Notes: generated from the letters alone by a model not told the origin. 64,000 nucleotides of DNA from Bacteroidales bacterium (GCA_017395365.1 JAFPUN010000021.1:62001-126000); one strand, 5' to 3'. Numbered from the stretch's first letter, positions 24,578-33,332 are shown. Program-made: numbers and translations.

Positions 24578-26167
24578 TTATAGTTTTATGTCGTCGCCGT
24601 TGGCGTTTTGGAAGTTGTACTGCAGCATGTGGAATTCGGGCATCGACTGCACTTTGAATTTCTTGCCGTATTTCTTCATCCATTTGCGGCGAATCGAAAA
24701 CAGGCCATCTATGCAAAGGTAGGAATAGATAAAGGGATGCACCTGCAAGGTGAGGTGGTTCTCGTTTTGGTCGACCATAAGATACTTGAGGTGGTTTTCG
24801 ATTTCGTCGATGTAGAGGATGGCAGGGCGGATCTTGCCTTCACCGTCGCAGACGGGGCATTTCTCCTGCACTTGCACCTCCGTCTCGGGGCGCACGCGCT
24901 GGCGGGTGATTTGGATGAGGCCAAACTTGGTGGCCGGCAGCACTGTGTGTTTAGCACGGTCGGGCTTCATAGCCTCGACGAGGGCGTCGTAGAGCTGCTT
25001 GCGGTGTTTGGCTTCGTGCAGGTCGATGAAGTCCACGATGATGATACCGCCCATGTCGCGCAGACGCAGCTGGCGAGCAATCTCCTTGGCGGCTTCGAGG
25101 TTGACCTGGAATGCGTTTTCCTCTGGAGTGTTGTCCTTGTTGAGTTTGTGGCCGCTGTTGACGTCAATGACATGCATGGCCTCGGTGTGCTCGATGATGA
25201 GATAGACACCGTTTTTGATGGTAACCACGCGACCGAAAAAGCCTTTGATTTGCTTGGCCACATTGAAATGGTCGAAAATCGGCTCCTTGCCTTCGTAGAG
25301 CTGTACGATTTCGGCCTTTTGCGGTGCGATGGTCTGGATGTATTTCCGTATCTCTTCATAGAGCGAAGCGTCGTTCACCCTAATGTTGGTGAACGATTCG
25401 TTAAGCAAGTCGCGGAGCATGACGCTGGTCTGGTCCATCTCGCTGACCATCCTTCCGAAGGTGGTCATCTTCTTCATCTCGATGGTGCATTGCTCCCATT
25501 TGGTAATGAGCGAGCGCAGGTCGGCATCGAGTTCAGCCACCTTCTTGCCTTCGGCGACAGTACGGATGATGACGCCGTAGTTGTTGGGCTTGATGCTTTG
25601 GATGAGCCGACGCAGGCGATTGCGTTCGTCGCCGCTGCGGATCTTTTGCGATACAGAAATGCGGTTGGAGAAGGGAACCAAGACAAGGTAACGGCCTGCA
25701 AACGAAATCTCTGCAGTGATTCTGGGCCCTTTGGTGTGGATTGGCTCCTTGGCGATTTGGACGGGAATCATGTCGCCCACGTTGAGTATGTCGCCAATCT
25801 TGCCGTTTTTCGGGAGGTCAGGCTCAAGCTTGAACTTATCCATGGCGACCTCTTCGTCTTCCACGACTTTCTTCTTGTACTTGAGCAAGGTATGGGCCTG
25901 CAAGCCCAAGTCGAGATAGTGAAGGAAAGCCTCTTTGGGATAACCCACGTCGACAAAAGCCGCGTTAAGGCCTGGCAGGATTTTCTTCACTCGACCCAGA
26001 TAGACGTCACCGACCGCAAATTGGTTGTTGGTCTTCTCTCTGTGAAGTTCTACAAGGACGTTGTCTTCCAGTAGTGCGATGTCAACCTCCGAAGCGTGCG
26101 AATTGATGACCAAGTCGCGCGTCACCGTCTTCACTTCCACAACCTCCTGTTGTTGTTCTTCAGACAT
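24578..26167 (-). CDS. rng: Ribonuclease G/E family endoribonuclease
   Basis: A 529-residue RNase E/G catalytic-core protein. It has an N-terminal S1-like RNA-binding segment (VGDVYLGRVKKILPGLNAAFVDVG, about residues 50-75). The Mg-binding catalytic residues lie in VIDVNSGHK and GGIIIVDFIDLHE. A zinc-link-type Cys motif CPVCDGEGKI (about residue 440) replaces the usual CPxCxG. It cleaves single-stranded A/U-rich RNA and acts in rRNA maturation and mRNA decay. No long C-terminal degradosome scaffold is present, so RNase G naming fits. It sits downstream of hup and the 29-residue gene on the same strand, the order usual in Bacteroidota. Confidence 0.95.
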   Translation of the reverse strand: MSEEQQQEVVEVKTVTRDLVINSHASEVDIALLEDNVLVELHREKTNNQFAVGDVYLGRVKKILPGLNAAFVDVGYPKEAFLHYLDLGLQAHTLLKYKKKVVEDEEVAMDKFKLEPDLPKNGKIGDILNVGDMIPVQIAKEPIHTKGPRITAEISFAGRYLVLVPFSNRISVSQKIRSGDERNRLRRLIQSIKPNNYGVIIRTVAEGKKVAELDADLRSLITKWEQCTIEMKKMTTFGRMVSEMDQTSVMLRDLLNESFTNIRVNDASLYEEIRKYIQTIAPQKAEIVQLYEGKEPIFDHFNVAKQIKGFFGRVVTIKNGVYLIIEHTEAMHVIDVNSGHKLNKDNTPEENAFQVNLEAAKEIARQLRLRDMGGIIIVDFIDLHEAKHRKQLYDALVEAMKPDRAKHTVLPATKFGLIQITRQRVRPETEVQVQEKCPVCDGEGKIRPAILYIDEIENHLKYLMVDQNENHLTLQVHPFIYSYLCIDGLFSIRRKWMKKYGKKFKVQSMPEFHMLQYNFQNANGDDIKL

Positions 26168-26202
26168 AGTGTTTAAACTTTGGGGTTAACAATTTGATTG
26201 AT

Positions 26203-26246
26203 AAAACAATAACACAACAATGGAATAAACCAATGCTGTGTTATTG
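26203..26246 (-). terminator. Hairpin between the small basic protein and rng
   Basis: Arms CAATAACACA (26207-26216) and TGTGTTATTG (26237-26246), with a short T tract on the minus strand. It is AU-rich, so weak termination or attenuation before rng is likely. Confidence 0.5.
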
Positions 26247-26269
26247 TCGTGTTTAGGCTCAAGAAGAGC

Positions 26270-26359
26270 TTATTTCTTCTTGTGTCTGTCCTTTCTCAAG
26301 CGTTTTTTGCGCTTGTGAGTCGACATCTTGTGTCTTTTGTGTTTCTTTCCGTTTGGCAT
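26270..26359 (-). CDS. 29-residue highly basic AURKAIP1/COX24-like ribosome-associated protein
   Basis: The ATG at 26359 opens a 29-codon frame ending in TAA: MPNGKKHKRHKMSTHKRKKR followed by LRKDRHKKK. Nearly two thirds of residues are Lys, Arg or His. It matches the tiny AURKAIP1/COX24-domain proteins encoded beside hup and rng across Bacteroidota, thought to be small-subunit ribosomal proteins. It is too short for most gene finders. The gap to the hup stop is 24 bases, so it is probably co-transcribed with hup. The ribosomal role is from family knowledge, not from this sequence alone. Confidence 0.88.
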   Translation of the reverse strand: MPNGKKHKRHKMSTHKRKKRLRKDRHKKK

Positions 26360-26383
26360 AATATAGAGATTTTTATAGTTTGC

Positions 26384-26656
26384 TTACTTGACGGCATTCA
26401 TAAAGGTCTTGGCAGGCTTGAAAGCCGGAATCTTGTGGGCCGGGATGGTGATGGCGATGTTCTTGCCAATGTTGCGGCCAGTCTTTTCAGCTCTCGTCTT
26501 GATGATGAAGCTGCCGAAGCCTCTCAGATACACGTTCTCGCCCTTGGCCATGGCGTTCTTCACAACTTCCATGAAGTTTTCAACAACATTCTGGACAGCA
26601 CCTTTCTCAATGCCAGTCTTGCTTGCGATTTCAGCAACGATTTCTGCTTTAGTCAT
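26384..26656 (-). CDS. hup: HU/IHF family DNA-binding protein
   Basis: A 90-residue nucleoid protein: MTKAEIVAEIASKTGIEKGAVQ forms the dimerising helices, the beta arm is RGFGSFIIKTRAEKTGRNIG, and PAHKIPAFKPAKTF is the tip/C-terminal signature. It binds and bends DNA as a dimer. A -7 box lies 49 bases upstream; mutY is divergent. It is followed closely by the 29-residue basic protein. Confidence 0.96.
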   Translation of the reverse strand: MTKAEIVAEIASKTGIEKGAVQNVVENFMEVVKNAMAKGENVYLRGFGSFIIKTRAEKTGRNIGKNIAITIPAHKIPAFKPAKTFMNAVK

Positions 26657-26705
26657 TTTTTCTCTTATTTAATGGTTAGTTATAATGTTTGTTGTAAATT
26701 TGCGG

Positions 26706-26713
26706 CAAAGGTA
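26706..26713 (-). promoter_or_regulatory. TAnnTTTG -7 box (TACCTTTG) for hup
   Basis: Minus strand, 49 bases upstream of the hup ATG, in the hup-mutY divergent region. Confidence 0.65.
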
Positions 26714-26799
26714 CGAACATTTTCAATACGCAGACCCCATTAATGCAAAATTTTTCTTCTAATGAGTTATAAATAAAGAATTTCGCCTCGAAAACCACG

Positions 26800-27849
26800 A
26801 TGAACAACCTGCACGACACCTTAATTAATTGGTACGACCAAAACCACCGCGATTTGCCCTGGCGACATAGTCCGACCCCCTATCAGGTTTGGCTCTCCGA
26901 AGTCATCCTGCAACAGACGCGCGTCAGCCAGGGACGCGACTATTACCTCCGCTTCATTGAACGCTGGCCCACCGTGACCGACCTTGCCAAAGCCTCTGAA
27001 GAAGAAGTGCTTAAGCAGTGGCAAGGCCTCGGCTATTACTCTCGCGCGCGCAACCTGCATCAATGTGCGCAACAAGTCGTGGATCAATACGGAGGTAACT
27101 TCCCTGCTGATTTCGAGCAACTTAAACAACTAAAGGGCATTGGTGAGTATACCGCTGCTGCCATTGCCTCCATTGCTTTCGGCCTGCCCCATGCCGTAGT
27201 CGACGGCAATGTATACCGTGTCTTGGCCCGACTCTTCGACATCGACACACCTATTAATAATTTAAAGGGCCAAAAACTCTTCGCCAACCTTGCCGACGAA
27301 CTTCTCTGCCGCGAACGTCCAGGGCTTTACAACCAAGCGCTGATGGAATTCGGAGCCCTGCATTGCACACCCAAAAATCCCAACTGTCTGCTGTGTCCCC
27401 TTCAAGCCCAATGTCTCGCCCTCGCCCATCAAACGGTGATGCATCGCCCCGTGAAACTGGCCAAACTGAAAGTCACCAATAGGTACTTCAACTATTTGGT
27501 CTTCAGGACAAATGGCAGCATTTATCTCCACAAACGCAACACCGACGACATCTGGCGCAACCTCTATGACTTCGCCTGCATCGAAAGCCCGAAAACTATG
27601 ACAGTGGAGGAAGTCATAGCCTCAAATGAGTTCCAGCAACTCGTTGGTGACACATCCTTTACCATCACCAAGACATCGCCCATATTCACCCACAAACTGA
27701 CCCACCGCACCATCCTTGCCCAATTCATTGAAATAAAACTTGATAAAGAATTGTTGCAGATTCAAACAAAAGACTTATTTTTGGCCCCTGAAAGTGACTT
27801 GGGAAACTACCCCATCCCACGCTTAATAGACTTATACTTAAACACTTAA
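26800..27849 (+). CDS. mutY: A/G-specific adenine DNA glycosylase
   Basis: A 349-residue base-excision repair enzyme that removes A mispaired with 8-oxoguanine. Visible are the catalytic Glu in VWLSEVILQQTRV, the helix-hairpin-helix LKGIGEYTAAAIASIAFG with catalytic Asp in VDGNVYRVLAR, and the 4Fe-4S cluster cysteines in CTPKNPNCLLCPLQAQC. A C-terminal NUDIX-like 8-oxoG recognition domain follows (about 230-349). First gene of the mutY-ssb-gldE-gldD block; ssb starts 12 bases after its stop. Confidence 0.96.
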   Translation: MNNLHDTLINWYDQNHRDLPWRHSPTPYQVWLSEVILQQTRVSQGRDYYLRFIERWPTVTDLAKASEEEVLKQWQGLGYYSRARNLHQCAQQVVDQYGGNFPADFEQLKQLKGIGEYTAAAIASIAFGLPHAVVDGNVYRVLARLFDIDTPINNLKGQKLFANLADELLCRERPGLYNQALMEFGALHCTPKNPNCLLCPLQAQCLALAHQTVMHRPVKLAKLKVTNRYFNYLVFRTNGSIYLHKRNTDDIWRNLYDFACIESPKTMTVEEVIASNEFQQLVGDTSFTITKTSPIFTHKLTHRTILAQFIEIKLDKELLQIQTKDLFLAPESDLGNYPIPRLIDLYLNT

Positions 27850-27861
27850 AAAACGAAAATT

Positions 27862-28323
27862 ATGGCAAGTTTGAACAAAGTCATCCTCATTGGCCGCCTT
27901 GGCAAAGACCCGGAAGTGACCTCTTTTGAAAACGGAAACAAGAAGATTTCGGTCACCATGGCCACATCAGAACGCTATCGCGACCGCGACCAAAACTGGG
28001 TAGAACAAACCGACTGGCACAACATCGTCGTTTGGGGCAACCTGGCTAATGACATTGCAGAGGGACGCCGCAATTACTCGAAGGGCGACATGATGTATGT
28101 CGAAGGCAAACTCAGAACCCGTCAATATACCGACCAGCAAGGTGCCGTGCGCTATGTCACCGAAGTCATCGCCGACAAGATGATGCAACTGGCCCCTGCT
28201 CGTCCAGCCCAACAATCCTCGTATGGCCAGCCTTACACACCAGCTACCGAGCCCGCTCCCACTGGCTATACGCCACAAGGCAACTTCGATGCTCCCGATG
28301 AAGGCAACGACCTGCCATTTTGA
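27862..28323 (+). CDS. ssb: Single-stranded DNA-binding protein
   Basis: A 153-residue SSB with an N-terminal OB fold (MASLNKVILIGRLGKDPEV, TDWHNIVVWG, KGDMMYVEGKLRTRQYTDQQG). A Pro/Gln/Ala-rich linker and the acidic tip ending DEGNDLPF bind replication and repair partners. It is in an apparent operon with mutY. The following gldE gene has its own -7 box. Confidence 0.97.
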   Translation: MASLNKVILIGRLGKDPEVTSFENGNKKISVTMATSERYRDRDQNWVEQTDWHNIVVWGNLANDIAEGRRNYSKGDMMYVEGKLRTRQYTDQQGAVRYVTEVIADKMMQLAPARPAQQSSYGQPYTPATEPAPTGYTPQGNFDAPDEGNDLPF

Positions 28324-28397
28324 TAATTGACACGGGACTTTCCACGTCTTCTTAATCGAATTTCCTCTGATTTATAATGTTGTATGGTTTTTTTTAC

Positions 28398-28405
28398 TAA
28401 TTTTG
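28398..28405 (+). promoter_or_regulatory. TAnnTTTG -7 box (TAATTTTG) for gldE
   Basis: It lies 26 bases upstream of the proposed TTG start at 28432, which suits that start. Confidence 0.6.
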
Positions 28406-28431
28406 CGGCTTGAATTTTAAATCAAAAGATT

Positions 28432-29772
28432 TTGGAAACACCCGACCCTGACCCTCTCATAGGACTCCTCAACGTTGTTTTAAGCAACTTTTTCACCGGA
28501 TTTACTGTCAACGCCATCATAGGATTGGTCGTATTATGCCTGCTCCTCATCGCCTCGGCTTTGATCTCGAGCAGCGAGACGGCATTTTTCTCCTTGCAGC
28601 CCGCCGACATCGACAACCTCGAGTCGCGCGACGACATCAAAAGCAAACTCGTACTCAAACTACGCGAGCGACCTAAAACACTCCTGGCCACCATCCTGAT
28701 TGGCAACAACTTCGTCAATGTCACCATCACACTGCTGGCCACCTATGTCATGGCACAGCTGTTCGACATGGCCAACTACCCCATTGCCGCTTTCCTGTTG
28801 GAAGTGGTCATCGTCACCTCGTTGATATTAATCGTAGGAGAAATCACCCCGAAGATCTATGCCAGCAAACGCCCCGTCAAGGTGGCCCGCTTCATGGCGC
28901 GTCCTCTACGATTCCTCAACGGGTTGTTCAAACCTTTGAGCAAACTGCTGGTCAACTCCACCTCGTTCATGGACAAGCACTTGGAAAAGAAGAAAGGCGA
29001 GATCTCGATGGAAGACCTCTCCACGGCCGTCGACATCGCCACCGAAGAGTCGACTCCAATGGATGAGAAGCAGATGCTGAAAGGCATTGCCTCGTTTAGC
29101 GAGAAAGAGGTGAGTGGCGTGATGATACCACGTGTCGACATTATCGGTGTGGAACACGACATGGAATTTACCGACATGCTTGCTGTCGTCATTAAGAGCG
29201 GATTCTCAAGAATTCCCGTCTATGACGAGACTCTGGATAAGGTGGAAGGCATCCTTTATGTCAAAGACCTCCTGCCCTATTTGGATGCCGAATCCTATGA
29301 ATGGCAGAAGCTCATCCGTCCAGCCTTCTTTGTCCCTGAAAACCGAAAGATCAACGACCTGTTTCAGGACTTCCGCGAGAAGAAGATCCACATCGCCATT
29401 GTCGTCGACGAATACGGCGGCACTTCGGGACTCATCACCATGGAAGACGTCATCGAAGAAATCGTGGGCGAAATCAACGATGAGTTCGACGAAGCCAATA
29501 TAGAAGAACACTACAAGAAACTCGACGACGGCTCGTATCTCTTCAAGGCCCAAACCAGCATCGTCGATTTCTGCAAGGTTTTTGGCGTCGATGAAGATTA
29601 CTTCGAGCCTATGCAAGGCGAAGCCGACACTTTGGCAGGACTCATCCTTGAAATCGAAGGCCGCATCCCTGAAATCGGGTTCAAGTTCAACTTCGAGAAG
29701 TTCCACATGGAAATCACAGATGCCGACTCGAAACGCATCAAAGAAGTAAAAGTAGTATTTGAAGAAGAATAA
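28432..29772 (+). CDS. gldE: GldE, gliding/T9SS-associated CNNM-CBS membrane protein
   Basis: A 446-residue hemolysin C/CNNM-type protein with four membrane helices (AIIGLVVLCLLLIASALISSS; LLATILIGNNFVNVTITLLA; LEVVIVTSLILIVGEI). A CBS-domain pair follows (about 205-335, with MIPRVDIIGVE and VVDEYGGTSGLITMEDVIEEIVGEI), then a CorC/HlyC C-terminal domain. The start is TTG (METPDPDPLIG); no in-frame ATG lies before the first helix. In Flavobacterium GldE aids function of GldD, and the ssb-gldE-gldD order here matches. It may transport or sense divalent cations. Confidence 0.92.
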   Translation: METPDPDPLIGLLNVVLSNFFTGFTVNAIIGLVVLCLLLIASALISSSETAFFSLQPADIDNLESRDDIKSKLVLKLRERPKTLLATILIGNNFVNVTITLLATYVMAQLFDMANYPIAAFLLEVVIVTSLILIVGEITPKIYASKRPVKVARFMARPLRFLNGLFKPLSKLLVNSTSFMDKHLEKKKGEISMEDLSTAVDIATEESTPMDEKQMLKGIASFSEKEVSGVMIPRVDIIGVEHDMEFTDMLAVVIKSGFSRIPVYDETLDKVEGILYVKDLLPYLDAESYEWQKLIRPAFFVPENRKINDLFQDFREKKIHIAIVVDEYGGTSGLITMEDVIEEIVGEINDEFDEANIEEHYKKLDDGSYLFKAQTSIVDFCKVFGVDEDYFEPMQGEADTLAGLILEIEGRIPEIGFKFNFEKFHMEITDADSKRIKEVKVVFEEE

Positions 29773-29779
29773 ACCAGCG

Positions 29780-29821
29780 CTTCGACGGGCTCAGCACCTA
29801 AGGTCCCTGAGCCCGTCGAAG
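29780..29821. repeat. CTTCGACGGGCTCAG inverted pair between gldE and gldD
   Basis: Two 15-nt arms (29780-29794 and 29807-29821) form a perfect hairpin with a 12-base loop. Read as protein it would falsely extend gldD by 27 residues. Confidence 0.88.
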
Positions 29822-29839
29822 GGCCGACAAATAGAAAAA

Positions 29840-30430
29840 ATGAGAATCAACAAGTTAATACTATTCATGGCAGCCATGGTTTTGGCTTGTTTTATTGTTT
29901 CATGCAACAACGGTGAGACCTACCTGCCCAAACCACGCGGCTACTTCCGCATCGACCTGCCTGAGAAGGCCTACACTCGCGTTGACACCATCGAACGCTA
30001 CAGCTTCGAGTGCCCACAATACGCCTTGGTCACCCCCGACCCCTATTCACCGAACGAGAAAAACTGGGTCAACATCGAGATGCCACAATTCAAGGGATCC
30101 ATCCATATCACACACAAGCCCGTCAACGGCAACTTAAGCGAGTATTTGGAGGATGTCCACACCATGGTCACCAAGCACCTGCAAAAAGCCAACGGCGTGA
30201 GCGACAGCTTGATCGTCAACGATGAGCACCATGTCTACGGCCTCTTCATCGAGATGGATGGCAAAGGAGTGGCCACCCCTATGCAGTTCTACCTCACCGA
30301 CAGCACCCGAAACTTCGTGCGCGGCGCCCTCTATTTCAACTTCAAGCCCGACAACGACTCGATGCGACCCGTCATCAACTTCATCCGCGAAGACATCGAC
30401 CACATGATTAATTCGTTTGAGTGGAAGTAA
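29840..30430 (+). CDS. gldD: GldD lipoprotein (gliding motility / T9SS)
   Basis: A 196-residue lipoprotein. The ATG at 29840 gives signal MRINKLILFMAAMVLACFIVSC with lipobox IVSC. The family signature YLPKPRGYFRIDLPEKAY follows directly. GldD is required for gliding and type IX secretion in Flavobacterium and is nearly always next to gldE. The apparent longer form starting at 29759 is translation of the repeat at 29780-29821. Finding gldD/gldE beside five sorting-domain proteins supports an active T9SS in this organism. Confidence 0.93.
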   Translation: MRINKLILFMAAMVLACFIVSCNNGETYLPKPRGYFRIDLPEKAYTRVDTIERYSFECPQYALVTPDPYSPNEKNWVNIEMPQFKGSIHITHKPVNGNLSEYLEDVHTMVTKHLQKANGVSDSLIVNDEHHVYGLFIEMDGKGVATPMQFYLTDSTRNFVRGALYFNFKPDNDSMRPVINFIREDIDHMINSFEWK

Positions 30431-30562
30431 ATCGGATAAAAACCGACAACTCGACGAAGTAAACCAAACCATATGTGAACGCGAAAAACACAAAAATTGC
30501 ATTTTTTTGCAAGTTTTGTTTCCTCGTTTTCAACAAAAAACACTATTTTCGCGGCGCGAAAC

Positions 30563-30570
30563 AAATTTTG
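30563..30570 (+). promoter_or_regulatory. Possible -7 box (AAATTTTG) for corA
   Basis: One mismatch to TAnnTTTG, 47 bases upstream of the corA ATG. It sits inside a small hairpin GGCGC-N-GCGCC. Confidence 0.35.
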
Positions 30571-30617
30571 CGCCGATGTAAATAGAGTATTCACTTTAAA
30601 AGAAAGGGGGAAGGCCT

Positions 30618-31547
30618 ATGATTAACAGCCTGAAAATCGGGGACTTGACTTGGCGTCATCTCAACAACCCAACGGAAGAAGACTTTGAATTCCTGAAAGA
30701 CCGATTTCATTTCCACCCTTTGGACATCGAAGACTGCAAATCCGTCAACCAACGCCCCAAAATCGATATTTACGACGACTATTACTTCCTCATTCTTCAT
30801 TTTCCCAACTTCGATCGTCAGAACAAGTTTGTGAAAATCAAGGAAGTGAAGATTTTCTGGGGTAAAGACTACATCATCTCCATCGAGAAAAACCCATGGG
30901 GCGTCTCACAACTTTTCGAAGAATATGAAGAACGCATCCAGAACGGAGAGGAGATGAACTTCCGCAACTCCGACATCCTGCTTTACCGCATCCTTGAAAA
31001 GCTGATGACCGAGTCAGTGTATCTGTTGCGTAAAGTCGGATTGGATGTCGAGTTGATCAATCGCGAGTTGTTGCAAGAGAAGCAGGTAAAGATTATCGAG
31101 CGCATCAGCGTGACGCGCAAAAACCTCATCCTCATCAACACCATTTTCAAGCCGCAGTTGCGACTCTTCCACCTCTTCGAGACAGGTAAGGTGACCGGTT
31201 TCACTGACGATGTGGAATACATGGAGGACTACTGGGGCAACATCCTCGACTACCTGCAGAAGGTGTGGGATATGACCGAGGACTACGAGGAACTGATCGA
31301 GGGCCTTTCCATGACCTTCGACTCGATGCAGACCAACAAGACCAATGAGACGATGAAGATCCTGACCCTCGTGTCGACCATCATCCTGCCTTTGACCTTC
31401 ATTACCGGCCTCTATGGCATGAACGTCAACCTTCCATTCCAGGATTTGGGTACCGACACACTTTGGACTTTCTGGGGTATCATAGGATTCATGGCTTTGG
31501 TGGCTGCAGGGTTCTATATCTATTTCAGGCACAAGAAAATGATGTGA
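30618..31547 (+). CDS. corA: CorA family magnesium/divalent cation channel
   Basis: A 309-residue CorA protein. It has a large cytoplasmic N-terminal domain and a long stalk helix (about 180-245). Two C-terminal membrane helices enclose the selectivity motif GMN in TGLYGMNVNLPF (about residue 270), and the basic tail RHKKMM ends the protein. It assembles as a pentamer for Mg2+ uptake. The start is ATG 30618 (MINSLKIGDLTW). A 28-nt palindrome begins 4 bases after the stop. Confidence 0.95.
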   Translation: MINSLKIGDLTWRHLNNPTEEDFEFLKDRFHFHPLDIEDCKSVNQRPKIDIYDDYYFLILHFPNFDRQNKFVKIKEVKIFWGKDYIISIEKNPWGVSQLFEEYEERIQNGEEMNFRNSDILLYRILEKLMTESVYLLRKVGLDVELINRELLQEKQVKIIERISVTRKNLILINTIFKPQLRLFHLFETGKVTGFTDDVEYMEDYWGNILDYLQKVWDMTEDYEELIEGLSMTFDSMQTNKTNETMKILTLVSTIILPLTFITGLYGMNVNLPFQDLGTDTLWTFWGIIGFMALVAAGFYIYFRHKKMM

Positions 31548-31550
31548 TGG

Positions 31551-31578
31551 GTAGAGACGTACGGCCGTACGTCTCTAC
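31551..31578. repeat. 28-nt palindrome, copy 5, between convergent genes
   Basis: Perfect palindrome, core TACGGCCGTA. It fills most of the 39-base gap between corA and the convergent endonuclease gene; no T tract is present. Confidence 0.92.
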
Positions 31579-31586
31579 ACGACACA

Positions 31587-32654
31587 TCATTTTACCAATA
31601 ATTTCTCGTATTTCACCACATTGCCGTTGCGCATCAATTTGATGATGTAGCAACCTTTGGCCAAATCCGAAGGAAGACTGACGACGAAATCGCCAACGGC
31701 GTTGCCTGTGGCCTTGAGCAAAGTCCGTCCATTCAGGTCGCAGATGGTCACCGCGTCAAACTGATTGGCATTGCCGCTCACATGCAGCGTCTGTCCTGCA
31801 TCAACAGGATTGGGGAATAGGTACACCGCTTCTATGGTTTCCTCGACAGCGTTCCAAGTCGGATCCCAAATCATACGGGCATATTCCGGATGGTCGACAA
31901 AAGGATTGCGATTATGCTGGTAGTCATTGTAAATGGCATTGTTGCGGTTGATTTCCTTCTGACTCACAGGGTCTTGCTCATTCCAACGCAACAGCATCTG
32001 TATAGCCCAAGGCTTGATTTCCGACTTTGTCGTCATGTCACTCGACCCCCATCCACTGTCTTCAGTGTAATAGCGCACGCTCATGTACATGATGGCGCGA
32101 GCGAAGTCACCCTTGTATTCATCGATGGGTTCAAACACTGTTCCGGTGAAGCCCGAGGTTTTGCAATTGCCTAATTTCGAGCCATTTCTAGAAGTCCATG
32201 AAGCTGACCTGACTTCGCCAAAAGCATTGTTGCCGCGCTTGTTGTTGACCCAGCCATCGGTAGGAAAGATATGGTGCAAATCAGTGCGAGGCGTCGTCTG
32301 GTCGTTGAACCAGCTCGAAGGCCATGAATGCTCGCGATTGTAGCAGTCACCCTCGCCGCTGTAGTTGCCACACTGGTCTGTGCCCAGATAATAGATGTAA
32401 GGCGGTGTACCGTTAGGGATGTCGGAATACATGTCCCACACCACACCATTACCTTTGTTGTCGGTGCTCCAGAAAGCATTCCACAACTGGCCGTACGAAA
32501 TGGAAGTGTGGCCTTTGATGATGTTGTGAAGTGCAACTTTCAACTGATTGCCCGTCAAACCATTGGCCGAATTGTAATAGTTGGCGGGTTGAGCTGTGGC
32601 GAATAGGGCCAGCCATAGACCGATAAACAACGCGATTGTCTTTTTCATATTCAT
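31587..32654 (-). CDS. Secreted endonuclease I with T9SS sorting domain
   Basis: A 355-residue secreted nuclease. The signal peptide is MNMKKTIALFIGLWLALFATA. The endonuclease I fold shows the EndA/NucM metal-site signature NREHSWPSSWF (about residue 115) and DLHHIFPTDGWVNNKRGN. It cleaves DNA non-specifically outside the cell. The C-terminal 75 residues (LFPNPVDAGQTLHV ... VVKYEKLLVK) are a type A sorting domain, here without the palindrome seen in the three other cargo genes. The ATG at 32654 overlaps the stop of the upstream gene in an ATGA, suggesting translational coupling; a second ATG at 32648 is possible. Confidence 0.92.
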   Translation of the reverse strand: MNMKKTIALFIGLWLALFATAQPANYYNSANGLTGNQLKVALHNIIKGHTSISYGQLWNAFWSTDNKGNGVVWDMYSDIPNGTPPYIYYLGTDQCGNYSGEGDCYNREHSWPSSWFNDQTTPRTDLHHIFPTDGWVNNKRGNNAFGEVRSASWTSRNGSKLGNCKTSGFTGTVFEPIDEYKGDFARAIMYMSVRYYTEDSGWGSSDMTTKSEIKPWAIQMLLRWNEQDPVSQKEINRNNAIYNDYQHNRNPFVDHPEYARMIWDPTWNAVEETIEAVYLFPNPVDAGQTLHVSGNANQFDAVTICDLNGRTLLKATGNAVGDFVVSLPSDLAKGCYIIKLMRNGNVVKYEKLLVK

Positions 32655-33223
32655 TTCATCAAATCCGTGAACAAATACAAGATGGCAAGGACCACCATAA
32701 ACACCGAAGCCGAGAACTCGACAAAGCTCAATTTCTTGGCCATGCCAGGCTTGAAGTCGATGCGAACGGTGAACCATGCCCACAAAAACCCTGCCACGAA
32801 AACGGCCAACACAAGCCAATACCATGCACCAAAAGGCATGAAACAGAAGCCCATGAGCGACATCAACAGTGTGTTGAAAGCGGCAAGAAACGATATAAGG
32901 ATGAAATCCCACTCGGTTCGGAGGGTATAAAGCATTTTGCCTTTCAAGACGCGCATCGAGTCGACAAACAGTTTGACCGCAACGACAAGCATCATGACGA
33001 AGACCATGTACTCGGCGATATATGTGAATAAATGACTGATCAGCCGACCAATATTATAGCCCAAAATCGCCATTACGCCTTGGCTGATACCAAACATAAG
33101 GGGTATCCAAAGCTTTTTCGCGGGCTTGTCGTCGGCCGAAACCAATCCGACCGAACGCGTGACCACACTTGAGGTCAGGCAAAGGATGAAGAGGATCTGT
33201 AAAACGATTGCTGTAGTAGTCAT
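32651..33223 (-). CDS. MntP-like six-helix membrane protein
   Basis: A 190-residue polytopic protein of about six helices. Length and pattern (FGISQGVMAILGYNIGRLI in helix 2; SFLAAFNTLLMSLMGFCF in helix 4) recall MntP manganese efflux pumps. However, the acidic residues that MntP needs in helices 1 and 4 are not seen (TSSVVTRS and AAFNTLL here). It may therefore be a divergent relative with another substrate. The start is ATG 33223, with a -7 box only 8 bases upstream. It overlaps the secreted endonuclease gene by 4 bases. Functional naming is tentative. Confidence 0.5.
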   Translation of the reverse strand: MTTTAIVLQILFILCLTSSVVTRSVGLVSADDKPAKKLWIPLMFGISQGVMAILGYNIGRLISHLFTYIAEYMVFVMMLVVAVKLFVDSMRVLKGKMLYTLRTEWDFILISFLAAFNTLLMSLMGFCFMPFGAWYWLVLAVFVAGFLWAWFTVRIDFKPGMAKKLSFVEFSASVFMVVLAILYLFTDLMK

Positions 33224-33231
33224 AACAGCGG

Positions 33232-33239
33232 CAAAGTTA
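33232..33239 (-). promoter_or_regulatory. TAnnTTTG -7 box (TAACTTTG) for the MntP-like gene
   Basis: It lies only 8 bases upstream of the ATG at 33223, implying a very short leader. Confidence 0.55.
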
Positions 33240-33332
33240 CACATTTTTCCGACATCATGCCGCACCAAAACAAATTCGGGGATGCCTACCCATAGGCACC
33301 CCCGAAAATACGATTCGCGGACTTGTAGGATA

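Noticed and set aside
24608-26074. 488-codon open frame opposite rng
   Set aside because: It is an antisense shadow of the well-supported RNase G gene; the translated protein has no recognisable domain and the codon pattern follows the real gene.
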